Program-made: the position numbers and the translations under genes | From: Acidobacteriota bacterium | GTDB taxonomy: Bacteria; Acidobacteriota; UBA890; WLXD01 | Direction of reading: 5' to 3' | DNA: 64,000 bases | Assembly: GCA_012103255.1 (NCBI GenBank) | Contig: WLXD01000006.1 | Span: forward strand, 248,001-312,000 | The notes under the pieces: generated by a model | Told to the model about the DNA's origin: nothing | Database searches by the model: none | Seen by the model: the letters and a program-made list of their open reading frames with translations, nothing else | Shown here: one piece after another, positions 17,657-25,817 of the stretch | Layout: every line of letters begins with the position of its first letter | Position numbering within the stretch: position 1 is the first letter of the stretch

Positions 17657-18598
17657 TTGAAGAGTCGACGCGCACTCATCACGGGCATCTCGGGGTTCGC
17701 CGGGAAGCACCTCGCCAGTGAGCTCCGCAATCAGGGCACGGATGTGTTCGGGTACACGCTCAACCCCGACCCCGCATCAGACTTCGCCGACAACACCGAC
17801 GTGGGCGACATCGTCGACGCGAAACGGCTGACCGCGACGATCGTCCGGCGAGAGCCCGACGTGATCTACCACCTCGCGGGCCGTGCCGCCGTGGGGGCAG
17901 CATGGGACCAGCAAGAAGAGGTGTTCATCGCCAATACACTCGGCGCCGCAGTGTGTGTCGAGGCCGCGGCGACGGTGCCGAATTGCCGAGTCGTACTCGC
18001 GTCCAGTGGACTCGTCTACGGTCAGGTAGACGCCGATGCGCTGCCCGTTTCTGAGGAGCATGCAAGAAGTCCTCGAGGCCCCTACGCCGCGAGCAAGGCC
18101 TGCGCAGAGGTGGCGGCCACCGCGACCGCTATGGCTACCAACGTCGACCTCGTGATCGTACGGCCCTTCAACTTCGTTGGACCGGGCCAGGGGCTCGGGT
18201 TCGTTACCTCCGACTTTGCTCACCAGATCGCCGCGATCGAGCGTGGCGATCAACAACCCGTGATGCGCGTGGGCAACCTGGAAGCCGAGCGCGACTTCAC
18301 AGATGTCCGGGATTTCGTCCGGGGCGTCGCCGCGGCAGGCCAGCAGGGTCTGGAAGGCCGAATCTACAACCTCTGCAGCGGGCAGGCCGTCGCGATCTCT
18401 GCGATCCTGGAGATGCTGTTGCAGGACTCCCGGGTCCCGATCGAGGTGGAGAGCGACCCGGAGCGCATGCGGCCGTCGGACGTGGCGCGATTCGTCGGAG
18501 ACAATACTCTCGCGCGCGAGGAACTCAGCTGGGAGCCGCGCATCGAGATCGCCCAGACCCTGAGTGAAACGTTGGACTGGTGGCGCCAGGAGGCGTGA
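17657..18598 (+). CDS. NAD(P)-dependent sugar-nucleotide epimerase/reductase (GDP-6-deoxymannose reductase-like)
   Basis: Short-chain dehydrogenase of the extended type acting on nucleotide sugars. The Rossmann motif is ITGISGFAGKHLASEL at the N-terminus. The catalytic set is SSGLVYG and YAASK (Tyr and Lys), and NFVGPGQ and DFTDVRDFVRG are typical of GDP-4-keto-6-deoxymannose reductases and related GMD/RMD enzymes, so a role in O-antigen or exopolysaccharide sugar synthesis is likely; the exact substrate is not provable here. The start is a TTG at 17657 (MKSRRALITG), ten bases after lptD, with only a weak ribosome site. Length is 313 residues. Confidence 0.75.
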   Translation: MKSRRALITGISGFAGKHLASELRNQGTDVFGYTLNPDPASDFADNTDVGDIVDAKRLTATIVRREPDVIYHLAGRAAVGAAWDQQEEVFIANTLGAAVCVEAAATVPNCRVVLASSGLVYGQVDADALPVSEEHARSPRGPYAASKACAEVAATATAMATNVDLVIVRPFNFVGPGQGLGFVTSDFAHQIAAIERGDQQPVMRVGNLEAERDFTDVRDFVRGVAAAGQQGLEGRIYNLCSGQAVAISAILEMLLQDSRVPIEVESDPERMRPSDVARFVGDNTLAREELSWEPRIEIAQTLSETLDWWRQEA

Positions 18599-18617
18599 CA
18601 GTTGTGAGAGACCCGCT

Positions 18618-19283
18618 GTGCTGGACGAACTGATCGGGCGCCTGCTACCCGCTGTCCTCTTCGGGGCGGCGAGTGGCGGCGTCTTGTGGCTTCTTGGCCT
18701 GATCCGCAAACGAGCAGCGCTCGCAGCCGCGATTCTCCTCGCCCTCTGTTTTCTTGCGAATCGTTGGAGCGCAACGCTGCCAGCGACTCTGCAGCTGAGT
18801 GCGGTCGCAGTCGGAGGCTGGTTGTTGCGGGCAGCGCACAGGCTGCGCGTTCGAGATGTGATGCCGTTGCTCGCGCCGGCAACAGGTATCGTGATCGTAG
18901 CTTGGCTCCTGGACGAGACTTCGGTGTACTGGCAGGGTGCATTTGTCGGCGCGCTGGCGACCGGCGCTGCCGCCTGGATCGGGCGAGAAGCGACGGTGCG
19001 CTTCGATGGCGTGCCGATCCGAGTGCTCACTCTGATGCCTACCGAGACGGGCGGTATCAACGGCCCCGGCGCGGTCTGCGCTGCTGCGGCATCGATCGTG
19101 GTGGCGGCGACCGCGATTGTCTGGAACATCCTTGGGCCAGGTGAGCCTGCGCTCGTGGTGGCGGCGAGCGCCATCGGTCTGGGACTCGGAGACTCGCTCC
19201 GACCCGCGCGTGCCGGCAATGTACTCATCGCATCGACCCTCGGCGCGGTCGCGACGGCGGCCCTACTGGCAGGACTCCCCTAG
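18618..19283 (+). CDS. DUF92-like integral membrane protein
   Basis: A strongly hydrophobic protein with about six membrane segments between residues 10 and 220. The segment VLTLMPTETGGINGPGAV resembles the glycine-rich loop of DUF92/TIGR00297 membrane proteins. Function is unknown to me; DUF92 relatives have been connected with phytyl-phosphate kinase activity in plants, which I do not transfer here. I prefer the GTG at 18618 (GAGAG upstream, no overlap with the preceding gene); an ATG at 18564 would overlap the upstream gene by 35 bases and add 18 basic residues. Likely cotranscribed with the sugar-nucleotide gene. Confidence 0.5.
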   Translation: MLDELIGRLLPAVLFGAASGGVLWLLGLIRKRAALAAAILLALCFLANRWSATLPATLQLSAVAVGGWLLRAAHRLRVRDVMPLLAPATGIVIVAWLLDETSVYWQGAFVGALATGAAAWIGREATVRFDGVPIRVLTLMPTETGGINGPGAVCAAAASIVVAATAIVWNILGPGEPALVVAASAIGLGLGDSLRPARAGNVLIASTLGAVATAALLAGLP

Positions 19284-19368
19284 TTCGGACGAGCCTGTCT
19301 GGCGCCGTCGAGCTACACTGGTGATTGTCGATGAACGCATCCATTCCGGACCCAGCCCCCGAAAGAAC

Positions 19369-20196
19369 ATGAACGGAATCAAGACAACCCGGCTGCTCGG
19401 CGCGATGACCGGCCTTTTCCTCGCCATCGGCTCGTTCTTTGGCAATCAGGGCCTCGTCATGGCCTTCATCTTCGCCGCGATCTTCAACTTCGGCAGCTAC
19501 TGGTTCTCCGACAAGATCGTTCTGCGGATGTACCGCGCTCAACCGGCCGAGCCAGCTGAGTACCCGAAGTACCACGAGATGGTCGACCGCCTGATCGGTC
19601 GGGCCGGCCTGCCAAAGCCCGCGCTCTACATCCTCCCCGACAACGGCGCGAATGCGTTTGCGACGGGCAGGAATCCCAAACACGCGGCCGTGGCCGTCAC
19701 GGCGGGCCTCATGCAGATGATGGACGAGCAGGAACTCGAGGGGGTCATCGCCCACGAGTTGGCGCACATCAAGAACCGCGACATCCTGATCTCCTCACTG
19801 GCTGCGACCATGGCTGGCGCAGTGACAATGCTCGCCCGCATGGTTGGATGGGCAGCGATGTTCGGCGGTGGAGACCGTGATCGCGGTGGGAACGGGTTCT
19901 CCGCGCTCGCCATGATGATCGTGGCTCCGCTCGCCGCGATGGTCATCCAGATGGCGGTTTCGAGAACGCGCGAATACAAGGCCGACGCGACCGGCGCAGC
20001 CATGGTCGGACACCCACACGGACTCATGAGCGCGCTCCGGAAGCTGGATCAGGCCTCGCAGCGGCAACCGACCCAGGCGTCGCCCACTACGGCCCACATG
20101 TTTATCGTGAAGCCCTTTTCGGGCGGCCTCATGGGGCTTTTCTCCACGCATCCGCCCATGGATGAGCGGATCCGACGCCTGAGCGCGGTGCGCTAG
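19369..20196 (+). CDS. htpX: HtpX-type membrane zinc metalloprotease
   Basis: M48-family inner-membrane endopeptidase that degrades damaged membrane proteins together with FtsH. Two hydrophobic segments lie near residues 8-45. The zinc motif His129-Glu130-x-x-His133 is in VIAHELAHIKNRD, and the third ligand region is SRTREYKADATGA. Two further membrane segments lie near 143-190. Length is 275 residues. The ATG at 19369 is preceded by GAAAG. The longer upstream reading overlaps the preceding gene and is not HtpX-like. Confidence 0.93.
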   Translation: MNGIKTTRLLGAMTGLFLAIGSFFGNQGLVMAFIFAAIFNFGSYWFSDKIVLRMYRAQPAEPAEYPKYHEMVDRLIGRAGLPKPALYILPDNGANAFATGRNPKHAAVAVTAGLMQMMDEQELEGVIAHELAHIKNRDILISSLAATMAGAVTMLARMVGWAAMFGGGDRDRGGNGFSALAMMIVAPLAAMVIQMAVSRTREYKADATGAAMVGHPHGLMSALRKLDQASQRQPTQASPTTAHMFIVKPFSGGLMGLFSTHPPMDERIRRLSAVR

Positions 20197-20232
20197 GAGT
20201 CGCGGCGAAGCGCTGCTAAACACTGACTGAAC

Positions 20233-20250
20233 CTGCGCACAACTGCGCAC
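20233..20250. repeat. Direct repeat CTGCGCAC with 10-bp period upstream of the mra promoter
   Basis: Two identical octamers (20233-20240 and 20243-20250) are spaced one helical turn apart, about 45 bases before the -35 box of the mraZ promoter. A bound activator or repressor is conceivable; no family is recognised. Confidence 0.3.
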
Positions 20251-20293
20251 GGGCTACAGATTCGGTGTTTTTCGCACGATTTCGCGCGAAGTC

Positions 20294-20322
20294 TTGACAC
20301 CCCTTTGTGGGGTTCATATAGT
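20294..20322 (+). promoter_or_regulatory. Sigma-70-type promoter of the dcw cluster (Pmra)
   Basis: TTGACA (20294-20299) and TATAGT (20317-20322) are exactly 17 bases apart. Transcription would begin near 20329, about 76 bases before mraZ, so the MraZ boxes fall within the first 30 transcribed bases. Confidence 0.82.
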
Positions 20323-20330
20323 CCCGCTGG

Positions 20331-20355
20331 TGGTCCAAAGTGGGCTATGGTGGTC
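20331..20355 (+). promoter_or_regulatory. MraZ operator: three TGG-type boxes at 10-bp spacing
   Basis: TGGTC (20331-20335), TGGGC (20341-20345) and TGGTC (20351-20355) are each separated by five bases. MraZ is known to bind TGGGN-type pentamers in tandem with five-base spacers just downstream of Pmra in Escherichia coli and other bacteria. The arrangement here predicts autorepression of the cluster by MraZ. Confidence 0.78.
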
Positions 20356-20404
20356 ATCCGGACCTAAAAAGCGGTAGAAACCTTGATTTGGAGTCGCATC
20401 AGCG

Positions 20405-20845
20405 ATGCTCAGGGGAAATCATCCGGCGACTGTTGACGCCAAGTCCCGAATCAAGGTGCCTACCGCCTTCCGGAACGTGATTCGCGAAACCTACGGTGAC
20501 GACCTGTTCGTCACCAGCTTCTCGGGCGACAACGTGCTGGCATATCCAATGAGCGAATGGAATCGGATGGAGGAGCGGCTGCAACGCATCCCGTCCATGA
20601 ATCCAGCGCGCCAGAAATTGATGACCCGGGTCAACTACTTCGGCGCGGTCGCCTCGATGGACCGCCAGGGTCGGATCCTTGTCCCCCAATTGCTGCGCGA
20701 GAGCGCACGGGTGGACGGCGAAGTCGTCGTCATGGGCCAGATATCCCACCTCGAGATCTGGAACCACGACACCTTCCGCGGCCGTCTCGACGACGCCCCG
20801 CTCACCGACGACGACCTCCAGGTCCTCGCCGACATGGGAATCTAA
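20405..20845 (+). CDS. mraZ: Transcriptional regulator MraZ
   Basis: Ring-forming SpoVT-AbrB-like DNA-binding protein that represses the dcw operon. Two swapped-hairpin repeats are visible: MLRGNHPATVDAKSRIKVPTAFR at the N-terminus and GAVASMDRQGRILVPQLLRE near residue 80, each with the conserved D-x-[KR]-x-R-[IV] core. Length is 146 residues. The ATG at 20405 has GGAG ten bases upstream. It is first in the cluster and lies behind its own operator. Confidence 0.96.
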   Translation: MLRGNHPATVDAKSRIKVPTAFRNVIRETYGDDLFVTSFSGDNVLAYPMSEWNRMEERLQRIPSMNPARQKLMTRVNYFGAVASMDRQGRILVPQLLRESARVDGEVVVMGQISHLEIWNHDTFRGRLDDAPLTDDDLQVLADMGI

Positions 20846-20916
20846 CGATGGTTCTAGGGCGCAGTATTCCGGTGAACTTGGCTACGCAGCAGCCCGTCGG
20901 CCAAGGAGACTTCCTG

Positions 20917-21867
20917 ATGGCACGACAGCACCGCAACCCAGGCGACCTCCACAAGCCGGTCATGCTCGATCCCGTCGTCGAGGCGCTCTCGAAAGCGCCC
21001 GCAGGCGTCGTTGTTGACGCCACAGTGGGACTCGGCGGTCACGCGGACGCTCTCCTGACCCAGCGCGCTGATATCCGCCTCGTGGGGCTCGACCGCGATG
21101 ATGCGGCTCTGGAACTCGCTGACCTGCGGCTCGCCCGCTGGGCTGGTCGGTATGAACTCTGCCATTCCGACTACCGCGCCCTACACGACCTGGCCGAGCG
21201 CCGCGGTTGGGCCCCTTTGGCCGGAATTCTCGTAGATATGGGCGTTTCGTCCCTGCAGCTGGACGATCCGGACCGCGGATTCTCGTTCCGCCAGGACGGC
21301 CCGCTCGACATGCGCATGGACCGACGTGAGAAGCGCACGGCGGCCGAGCTCGTGAACCGTCTCGATGCGGGCGAGTTGAAAGCAATCATCAAGGACTACG
21401 GCGAAGAGCCGCATGCAGCTCGCATCGCACGGGCTGTGGTTTCAGCTCGTGAAGCCGGCCCGATCACATCAACCGCCGAACTCGCCGGTCTGGTCGAGGC
21501 GACGATCCCGCAACGGGGTCCGCGCCGCATTCATCCGGCCACGCGCACATTCCAGGCGCTGCGCATCGCGGTGAACCGCGAGCTCGACGGCATTCAAGAC
21601 TTCGTGGTCGCGGCCGCCCAGCAACTGGCTCCGGGCGGACGCCTGGCGGTGATCGCGTTCCACTCTCTCGAGGATCGAGCGGTCAAGCGAGCCTATCGCT
21701 CCCTCGCCTCCGATTGCGAGTGCCCGCCTGAGCTACCGCAGTGCGTCTGCGACAAGCAGGCTGAAGTGAAATTGCTGAGTTCCAAGCCCCTCCGCGCCGA
21801 TGAGGCCGAGGTGGCGGCAAACCCCCGTGCTCGGAGCGCAAAGCTCCGGGTGCTCGAGAAGATCTAG
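20917..21867 (+). CDS. rsmH: 16S rRNA (cytosine(1402)-N4)-methyltransferase
   Basis: SAM-dependent methyltransferase (MraW) that methylates C1402 of 16S rRNA in the P-site. Motifs: HKPVMLDPVVEAL, the SAM loop VDATVGLGGHADALL, VGLDRDDAAL, ILVDMGVSSLQLDDPDRGFSFRQDGPLDMRMD, and the C-terminal VIAFHSLEDRAVKR. The ATG at 20917 has AAGGAG eight bases upstream; an in-frame ATG at 20848 just after mraZ has no ribosome site and would add 23 atypical residues. Length is 316 residues. It is followed by the nested inverted repeat. Confidence 0.95.
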   Translation: MARQHRNPGDLHKPVMLDPVVEALSKAPAGVVVDATVGLGGHADALLTQRADIRLVGLDRDDAALELADLRLARWAGRYELCHSDYRALHDLAERRGWAPLAGILVDMGVSSLQLDDPDRGFSFRQDGPLDMRMDRREKRTAAELVNRLDAGELKAIIKDYGEEPHAARIARAVVSAREAGPITSTAELAGLVEATIPQRGPRRIHPATRTFQALRIAVNRELDGIQDFVVAAAQQLAPGGRLAVIAFHSLEDRAVKRAYRSLASDCECPPELPQCVCDKQAEVKLLSSKPLRADEAEVAANPRARSAKLRVLEKI

Positions 21868-21877
21868 GAGGACTCGA

Positions 21878-22006
21878 CGGGAAAGACTGGGATCTGTGGC
21901 TCCATGGCCAGCTAGTAACCCTTGCGTTGTAAAAAATGCCTCCCTTTACAACCCTGGCTAGCTTTCGCCCCAAGGCTCATGGAGCCACAGACCCCGGCCT
22001 TTCCCG
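21878..22006. repeat. 129-bp nested inverted repeat between rsmH and ftsL
   Basis: Outer arms of 29 bases (21878-21906 and 21978-22006) pair as CGGGAAAG, then CxGGG with a mismatch inside, then a perfect 14-bp block TCTGTGGCTCCATG/CATGGAGCCACAGA. Inside them AGCTAG (21910-21915) faces CTAGCT (21958-21963), and GTTGTAAA (21926-21933) pairs with TTTACAAC (21945-21952) around an 11-base loop. No T-run follows, so it is not a standard terminator. It starts 10 bases after the rsmH stop and ends 27 bases before ftsL. It could be an attenuator or processing hairpin in the dcw message, or a small palindromic (MITE- or REP-like) element; no clear target-site duplication is seen. Confidence 0.8.
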
Positions 22007-22033
22007 CCTGTCCCCTGCCGGCCGGAGAGCGTT

Positions 22034-22405
22034 GTGTCCCGGATTGCGAACCGCCCGCTGACGAAGGCGACCGATCCACACCGCGTGACGGACCTGATCC
22101 AGCTCTTTCTTGCTCTACTCATTCTTCTCGTGCCGGCGTTCCTCTACGCAGCACAGCGCTCCGATAGCCTGGTGGCGAACCAGACAGTCGGCAGTCTCGA
22201 GTCCGAACTGCTCGCCTTGCAACAGGAGCGCGAGCTCATCGAGCTCGAACTGCAGCGACTCCTGGAGCCCCGGAGCCTGACTGAACGAGCGCAGCGAGTG
22301 GCAGGGCTACAACTTCCAGAAGACCAGGTCCTGGTAATGGCCCCGGCGCCGAACTTCGACGAGCGCGTGCTCCTTGCGTCGGAGATCGTCGATGGTAATC
22401 GGTAG
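22034..22405 (+). CDS. ftsL: FtsL-like cell division protein
   Basis: Small bitopic division protein expected to pair with FtsB and support FtsQ and FtsWI at the septum. Residues 1-20 are cytoplasmic. Residues 21-42 form one hydrophobic helix (IQLFLALLILLVPAFLYAA). Residues 50-85 form a leucine-rich coiled coil (ESELLALQQERELIELELQRLLE), followed by PRSLTERAQRVAGLQLPEDQVLVM. Sequence conservation is weak in this family, so the call rests on topology, size (123 residues) and its place between rsmH and ftsI. The GTG at 22034 has GGAGAG four bases upstream. Confidence 0.75.
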   Translation: MSRIANRPLTKATDPHRVTDLIQLFLALLILLVPAFLYAAQRSDSLVANQTVGSLESELLALQQERELIELELQRLLEPRSLTERAQRVAGLQLPEDQVLVMAPAPNFDERVLLASEIVDGNR

Positions 22406-24224
22406 GCTACGCCGAGATCCTGCTCGCTCTCAGCAACGTACGCGGGCGCTCGTAGCCGTAACCGGCATCTCGCTCTGGGCGGTGGTGCTCGTGGTGCGGC
22501 TGGTGAACCTGCAGGTCTACCAGCACGACACTCTGGTCGATCGCGCACGCCAGAACCGGACGATGACGATCGAGCTTGCCGGCCTGCGCGGCGACATCTT
22601 CGCGCGCGGCGGTGAAGTGCTGGCCACCAGTATTGAGCTGCGATCGATCTATGCGCAGCGCGACGAAATCGAGGATCCTGACCGAATTGCCGACCTGCTT
22701 GCGCCCGCGCTGAACGTCACGCGCGCCGAACTTCGCAAGAAGCTAGACGGCAGCGGCTTCCGGTACCTGCGGCGCAAGGCGCCCCCGTCGATGACTACCG
22801 CGGTGCGGCGAATCGTCAGCAAGCACAAGCTGCGGGGCATCAACTGGGTCAAGGAATCGAAGCGTTTCTACCCGCAGAAGGAACTCGGGGCGCAGATCAT
22901 CGGCGCCGTCAATATCGATAACGAGGGACGCTTCGGCATCGAGCGCGCGTACGAGAGCTGGATCGCCGGTGAGAAGGGCACGCATCTGGCGGTGCGCGAC
23001 AATCTCGGACATGTGATCGGTAGCCGCGCTGCCATGCTCGACAACCCCACGCGCGGCGACGATCTGGTGCTAACAATCGACGCCGGGCTGCAATACACGG
23101 CGGAAGAAGCGCTACGCGAAGCCGTTCTGAGAACCGAAGCCGAGGGCGGCGTGGCCGTGGTGATGGATCCCTACACGGGCAATCTCCTGGCGGTGGCCAA
23201 CTATCCGACCTTCGACCTCAACAACAACAACCATCCCGACTTCCGCACCTACCAGACGAATCGGGCTGTGGCGCACGCGATCGAGCCGGGATCCGTGCTG
23301 AAGGTCGTCACGGTGGCGGCTGCGCTCCATGAGCAGTTGATCACCGAGGAAGACATCATCGACTGCCAGGGCGGGCTACTCCGAGTGCCTGGCGGCGTAA
23401 TCCGCGACTGGAAGCCAGGCTTCGAGAAGCTCTCGGTCCGCGAAGTACTGATGAACTCCTCCAACGTCGGCACTGTCAAGATCGCGGTAAAGATGTCCGC
23501 GGAGAAACACCATCAGTGGCTTCTCGACTTCGGGTTCGCCGGCTTGAGCGGCGTCGATCTTCCCGGAGAGGTAGGTGGCTATCTCGCCCGCCCGGGAACC
23601 CGGGCGTGGTCGCGCCGAACCCAGGAAACGATCTCCTTCGGGCAAGAAATCAGCGCCACGCCGTTGCAGGTCACGAGCGCTCTCGCTGCAATTGCCAATG
23701 GTGGAAAGCTGATGCGCCCGCGGATCCTGCACGAGGTTCGGGATCGATTCGGCGCGCGCCGCGAGGATCGCCTGCTCCGAGACGGCACGCCCGTCGGCAG
23801 TTCGGTTGTCCGCCATCGCGTGCTCGATTCCCAGATCGCACGCCGCGTGGCCCTGATGATGGAATCCGTCGTCGACGACGGCACCGGTTCGCCGGCCCAG
23901 GTGGCCGGCTATCGGATCGGCGGCAAGACATCGACGGCTCAGAAATTCGACAACGAACTCGGTGCCTACGGCGGGTTCGTGGCCGGCTTCGGCGGCTTCC
24001 TCCCGATCAGTGATCCTCGGGTCGTCATCTTCGTGGCGATCGACGAGCCCAAGCGTGGTTCCTCGTGGGGTCATGGCGGAAGCACGGCTGCGGGACCTGT
24101 GTTCCGGACCATCTCTGAAGCCGCTATCCGGATCCTGCGAATCGCCCCCGACGCCGCGCCCGACGAGGCTGCGGTGGCGGATGCTGGGGATCCGGATGGT
24201 CGCGCGGTTTCTCCCCTGCCCTAA
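22392..24224 (+). CDS. ftsI: Division-specific penicillin-binding protein (FtsI/PBP3), peptidoglycan transpeptidase
   Basis: Septal DD-transpeptidase that crosslinks peptidoglycan with its glycosyltransferase partner FtsW. A single anchor lies near residues 20-40. The PBP dimerisation domain begins with RGDIFARGGEVLATS. The transpeptidase motifs are SxxK at Ser301 (PGSVLKV), SxN at 356-358 (SSN) and KTS at Lys512 (GGKTSTAQK). No PASTA domain is present. Length is 610 residues. The ATG at 22392 has GGAG seven bases upstream and overlaps the ftsL end by 14 bases; the stop codon lies in the loop of an intrinsic terminator. Confidence 0.95.
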   Translation: MVIGRLRRDPARSQQRTRALVAVTGISLWAVVLVVRLVNLQVYQHDTLVDRARQNRTMTIELAGLRGDIFARGGEVLATSIELRSIYAQRDEIEDPDRIADLLAPALNVTRAELRKKLDGSGFRYLRRKAPPSMTTAVRRIVSKHKLRGINWVKESKRFYPQKELGAQIIGAVNIDNEGRFGIERAYESWIAGEKGTHLAVRDNLGHVIGSRAAMLDNPTRGDDLVLTIDAGLQYTAEEALREAVLRTEAEGGVAVVMDPYTGNLLAVANYPTFDLNNNNHPDFRTYQTNRAVAHAIEPGSVLKVVTVAAALHEQLITEEDIIDCQGGLLRVPGGVIRDWKPGFEKLSVREVLMNSSNVGTVKIAVKMSAEKHHQWLLDFGFAGLSGVDLPGEVGGYLARPGTRAWSRRTQETISFGQEISATPLQVTSALAAIANGGKLMRPRILHEVRDRFGARREDRLLRDGTPVGSSVVRHRVLDSQIARRVALMMESVVDDGTGSPAQVAGYRIGGKTSTAQKFDNELGAYGGFVAGFGGFLPISDPRVVIFVAIDEPKRGSSWGHGGSTAAGPVFRTISEAAIRILRIAPDAAPDEAAVADAGDPDGRAVSPLP

Positions 24225-24241
24225 CCAGCAGGGACTTTTTT
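24214..24241 (+). terminator. Intrinsic terminator overlapping the ftsI stop codon
   Basis: CCCTGC (24214-24219) pairs with GCAGGG (24228-24233) around an eight-base loop that contains the TAA stop, and TTTTTT follows at 24236-24241. The stem is short but GC-rich and the T-run is clean. It would reduce transcription into murE. Confidence 0.65.
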
Positions 24242-24329
24242 GCGAAGGCGGCGCCGCGAGCGGATGCCCTCGCAGGTAAGGGAACCTGGTGTGCTCGCGC
24301 GCCAGTGGTCGGCACTGTAGAAAGGACAT

Positions 24330-25817
24330 ATGGAGAATTCACGAAGCCTGCGCGCGCTTCTCGGCCAGAGAGCGTACGAACACGTCGGCGATCTCGACGT
24401 TGCAGTGGCTGGCGTCGCATACGACTCGCGGCGCGTCGAGCCCGGGTTCGTGTTCGTGGCCGTTCGCGGCTTCGTTCACGATGGCCTCGACTTCGTTGGA
24501 GAGGCGATTGCGCGCGGTGCCGTAGCAGTCGTCGCCGAGTCGCGCCTGGATCCCGCCGAGCTGAACGTCTCGGTCACGGTGCAGATCGAATCCGCCAGGT
24601 CCACACTCGCGGGCCTTGCCGCGGCCTGGTATCACGAACCCAGTGAGAGTCTGCAGGTCGCAGGCATTACTGGCACCAACGGCAAGACGACGGTCACGGC
24701 CCTGCTCGAGGATATGTTCGCCGAGAACTCGCCGAGCGGTCGGTGGAGCACTACTCAGGTGAGCATTGCGGGACGGTCCGCGCCGACTCCACGCACTACT
24801 CCGGAAGCCCTCGAGTTGCAGGCTGCGCTTGCAGAGATGCTCGAGGCCGATTGCGCGCAGGTGGTCATCGAAGTCTCTTCCCACGCACAGCGACTTCAGC
24901 GCACAGCCGGAACGCGGTTCGCGTCGGCGACCTTCACCAATCTCTCGCCGGATCACCTCGACTTCCATGCCGACATGGACGACTACTTCGACGCGAAGTC
25001 CACTCTGTTCTCGACTCTTGATGCCGACGCGCTGGCGATCATCAACTATTCCGACCCACGAGGCGCCGCTCTTGCCCAACTCTCGACCGGAAGGGTCGTC
25101 GGGTACGGCTGGGCGGATACTGAGGCGGAATATCGAATGACCACATTTGATTCAGCACCCTCTGGTTCTCGCCTCGTGATCACGACCCCGGCTGGAGATC
25201 TGGAGCTGGCGACACCCCTGTTCGGTCGCGCCAACGCGGAGAATCTCGCAGCCGCGGTGGCAACAGCCCTGGAGCTCGGCAGTGGCCGCGAACACGTCAC
25301 GAAAGTCGTCGCCGATTTCTTGGGCGAACCAGGGCGACTGCAACCGATCGACGCCGGCCAGCCATTCTCGGTCCTCGTCGATTTCGCGCACACTCCGGGC
25401 GCCCTCGAAGCGGCACTCGAGGCGGCCAGAAGCATCGCCTCGGAGGGGCGCGTCATCTCGGTGTTCGGCTGCGGCGGCGATCGGCACCAGGGCAAGCGCC
25501 CGATGATGGGTCGGATCGCCGCAGAGGCGTCCGACCTGACGATCGTGACCTCGGACAACCCTCGCGGCGAAGCACCCGAAGCGATTGCCGACGCGATCGT
25601 GGAGGGCATCACGCCGGCGGATCTCGGCCATGTCAGGGTTGAACTGGACCGGGCCGCAGCGATCCGACTGGCGATTGCTGAAGCTGCGCAGGGCGACTGC
25701 GTTCTGATCGCCGGCAAGGGACATGAGACCGCCCAGATCTTCGCCGATCGCACCGTGCCCTTCGATGATGCGCGCGTGGCTATGCAGTCACTCCGTCAAC
25801 TCGGGGTCGCCGAATGA
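24330..25817 (+). CDS. murE: UDP-MurNAc-tripeptide synthetase (meso-diaminopimelate type)
   Basis: Cytoplasmic ATP-dependent ligase adding the third residue to UDP-MurNAc-L-Ala-D-Glu. The P-loop is GTNGKTT (residues 115-121). EVSSHAQ and NLSPDHLDFH are Mur-ligase signatures. Asp409-Asn-Pro-Arg412 (SDNPRGE) is the motif selecting meso-diaminopimelate rather than lysine, consistent with a Gram-negative wall. KGHETAQ lies near the C-terminus. Length is 495 residues. The ATG at 24330 has AAAGGA three bases upstream. The murF ATG overlaps its end by four bases. Confidence 0.95.
   Translation: MENSRSLRALLGQRAYEHVGDLDVAVAGVAYDSRRVEPGFVFVAVRGFVHDGLDFVGEAIARGAVAVVAESRLDPAELNVSVTVQIESARSTLAGLAAAWYHEPSESLQVAGITGTNGKTTVTALLEDMFAENSPSGRWSTTQVSIAGRSAPTPRTTPEALELQAALAEMLEADCAQVVIEVSSHAQRLQRTAGTRFASATFTNLSPDHLDFHADMDDYFDAKSTLFSTLDADALAIINYSDPRGAALAQLSTGRVVGYGWADTEAEYRMTTFDSAPSGSRLVITTPAGDLELATPLFGRANAENLAAAVATALELGSGREHVTKVVADFLGEPGRLQPIDAGQPFSVLVDFAHTPGALEAALEAARSIASEGRVISVFGCGGDRHQGKRPMMGRIAAEASDLTIVTSDNPRGEAPEAIADAIVEGITPADLGHVRVELDRAAAIRLAIAEAAQGDCVLIAGKGHETAQIFADRTVPFDDARVAMQSLRQLGVAE

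Noticed and set aside
16771-17730. 319-codon minus-strand ORF opposite lptD
   Set aside because: Antisense shadow of lptD; no domain or ribosome site.
17777-19228. 483-codon minus-strand ORF opposite the sugar-nucleotide and membrane genes
   Set aside because: Spans two confirmed genes on the other strand and has an Arg/Ser/Thr-rich composition typical of high-GC shadows.
20848-20916. Start of rsmH at the ATG directly after mraZ
   Set aside because: No ribosome site, and the extra 23 residues do not resemble RsmH, while the ATG at 20917 has AAGGAG at ideal distance.
21878-22006. Target-site duplication around the nested inverted repeat, which would prove a mobile element
   Set aside because: The flanks CTCGA and CCTGT do not form a direct repeat of any length I could see, so mobility is not claimed.
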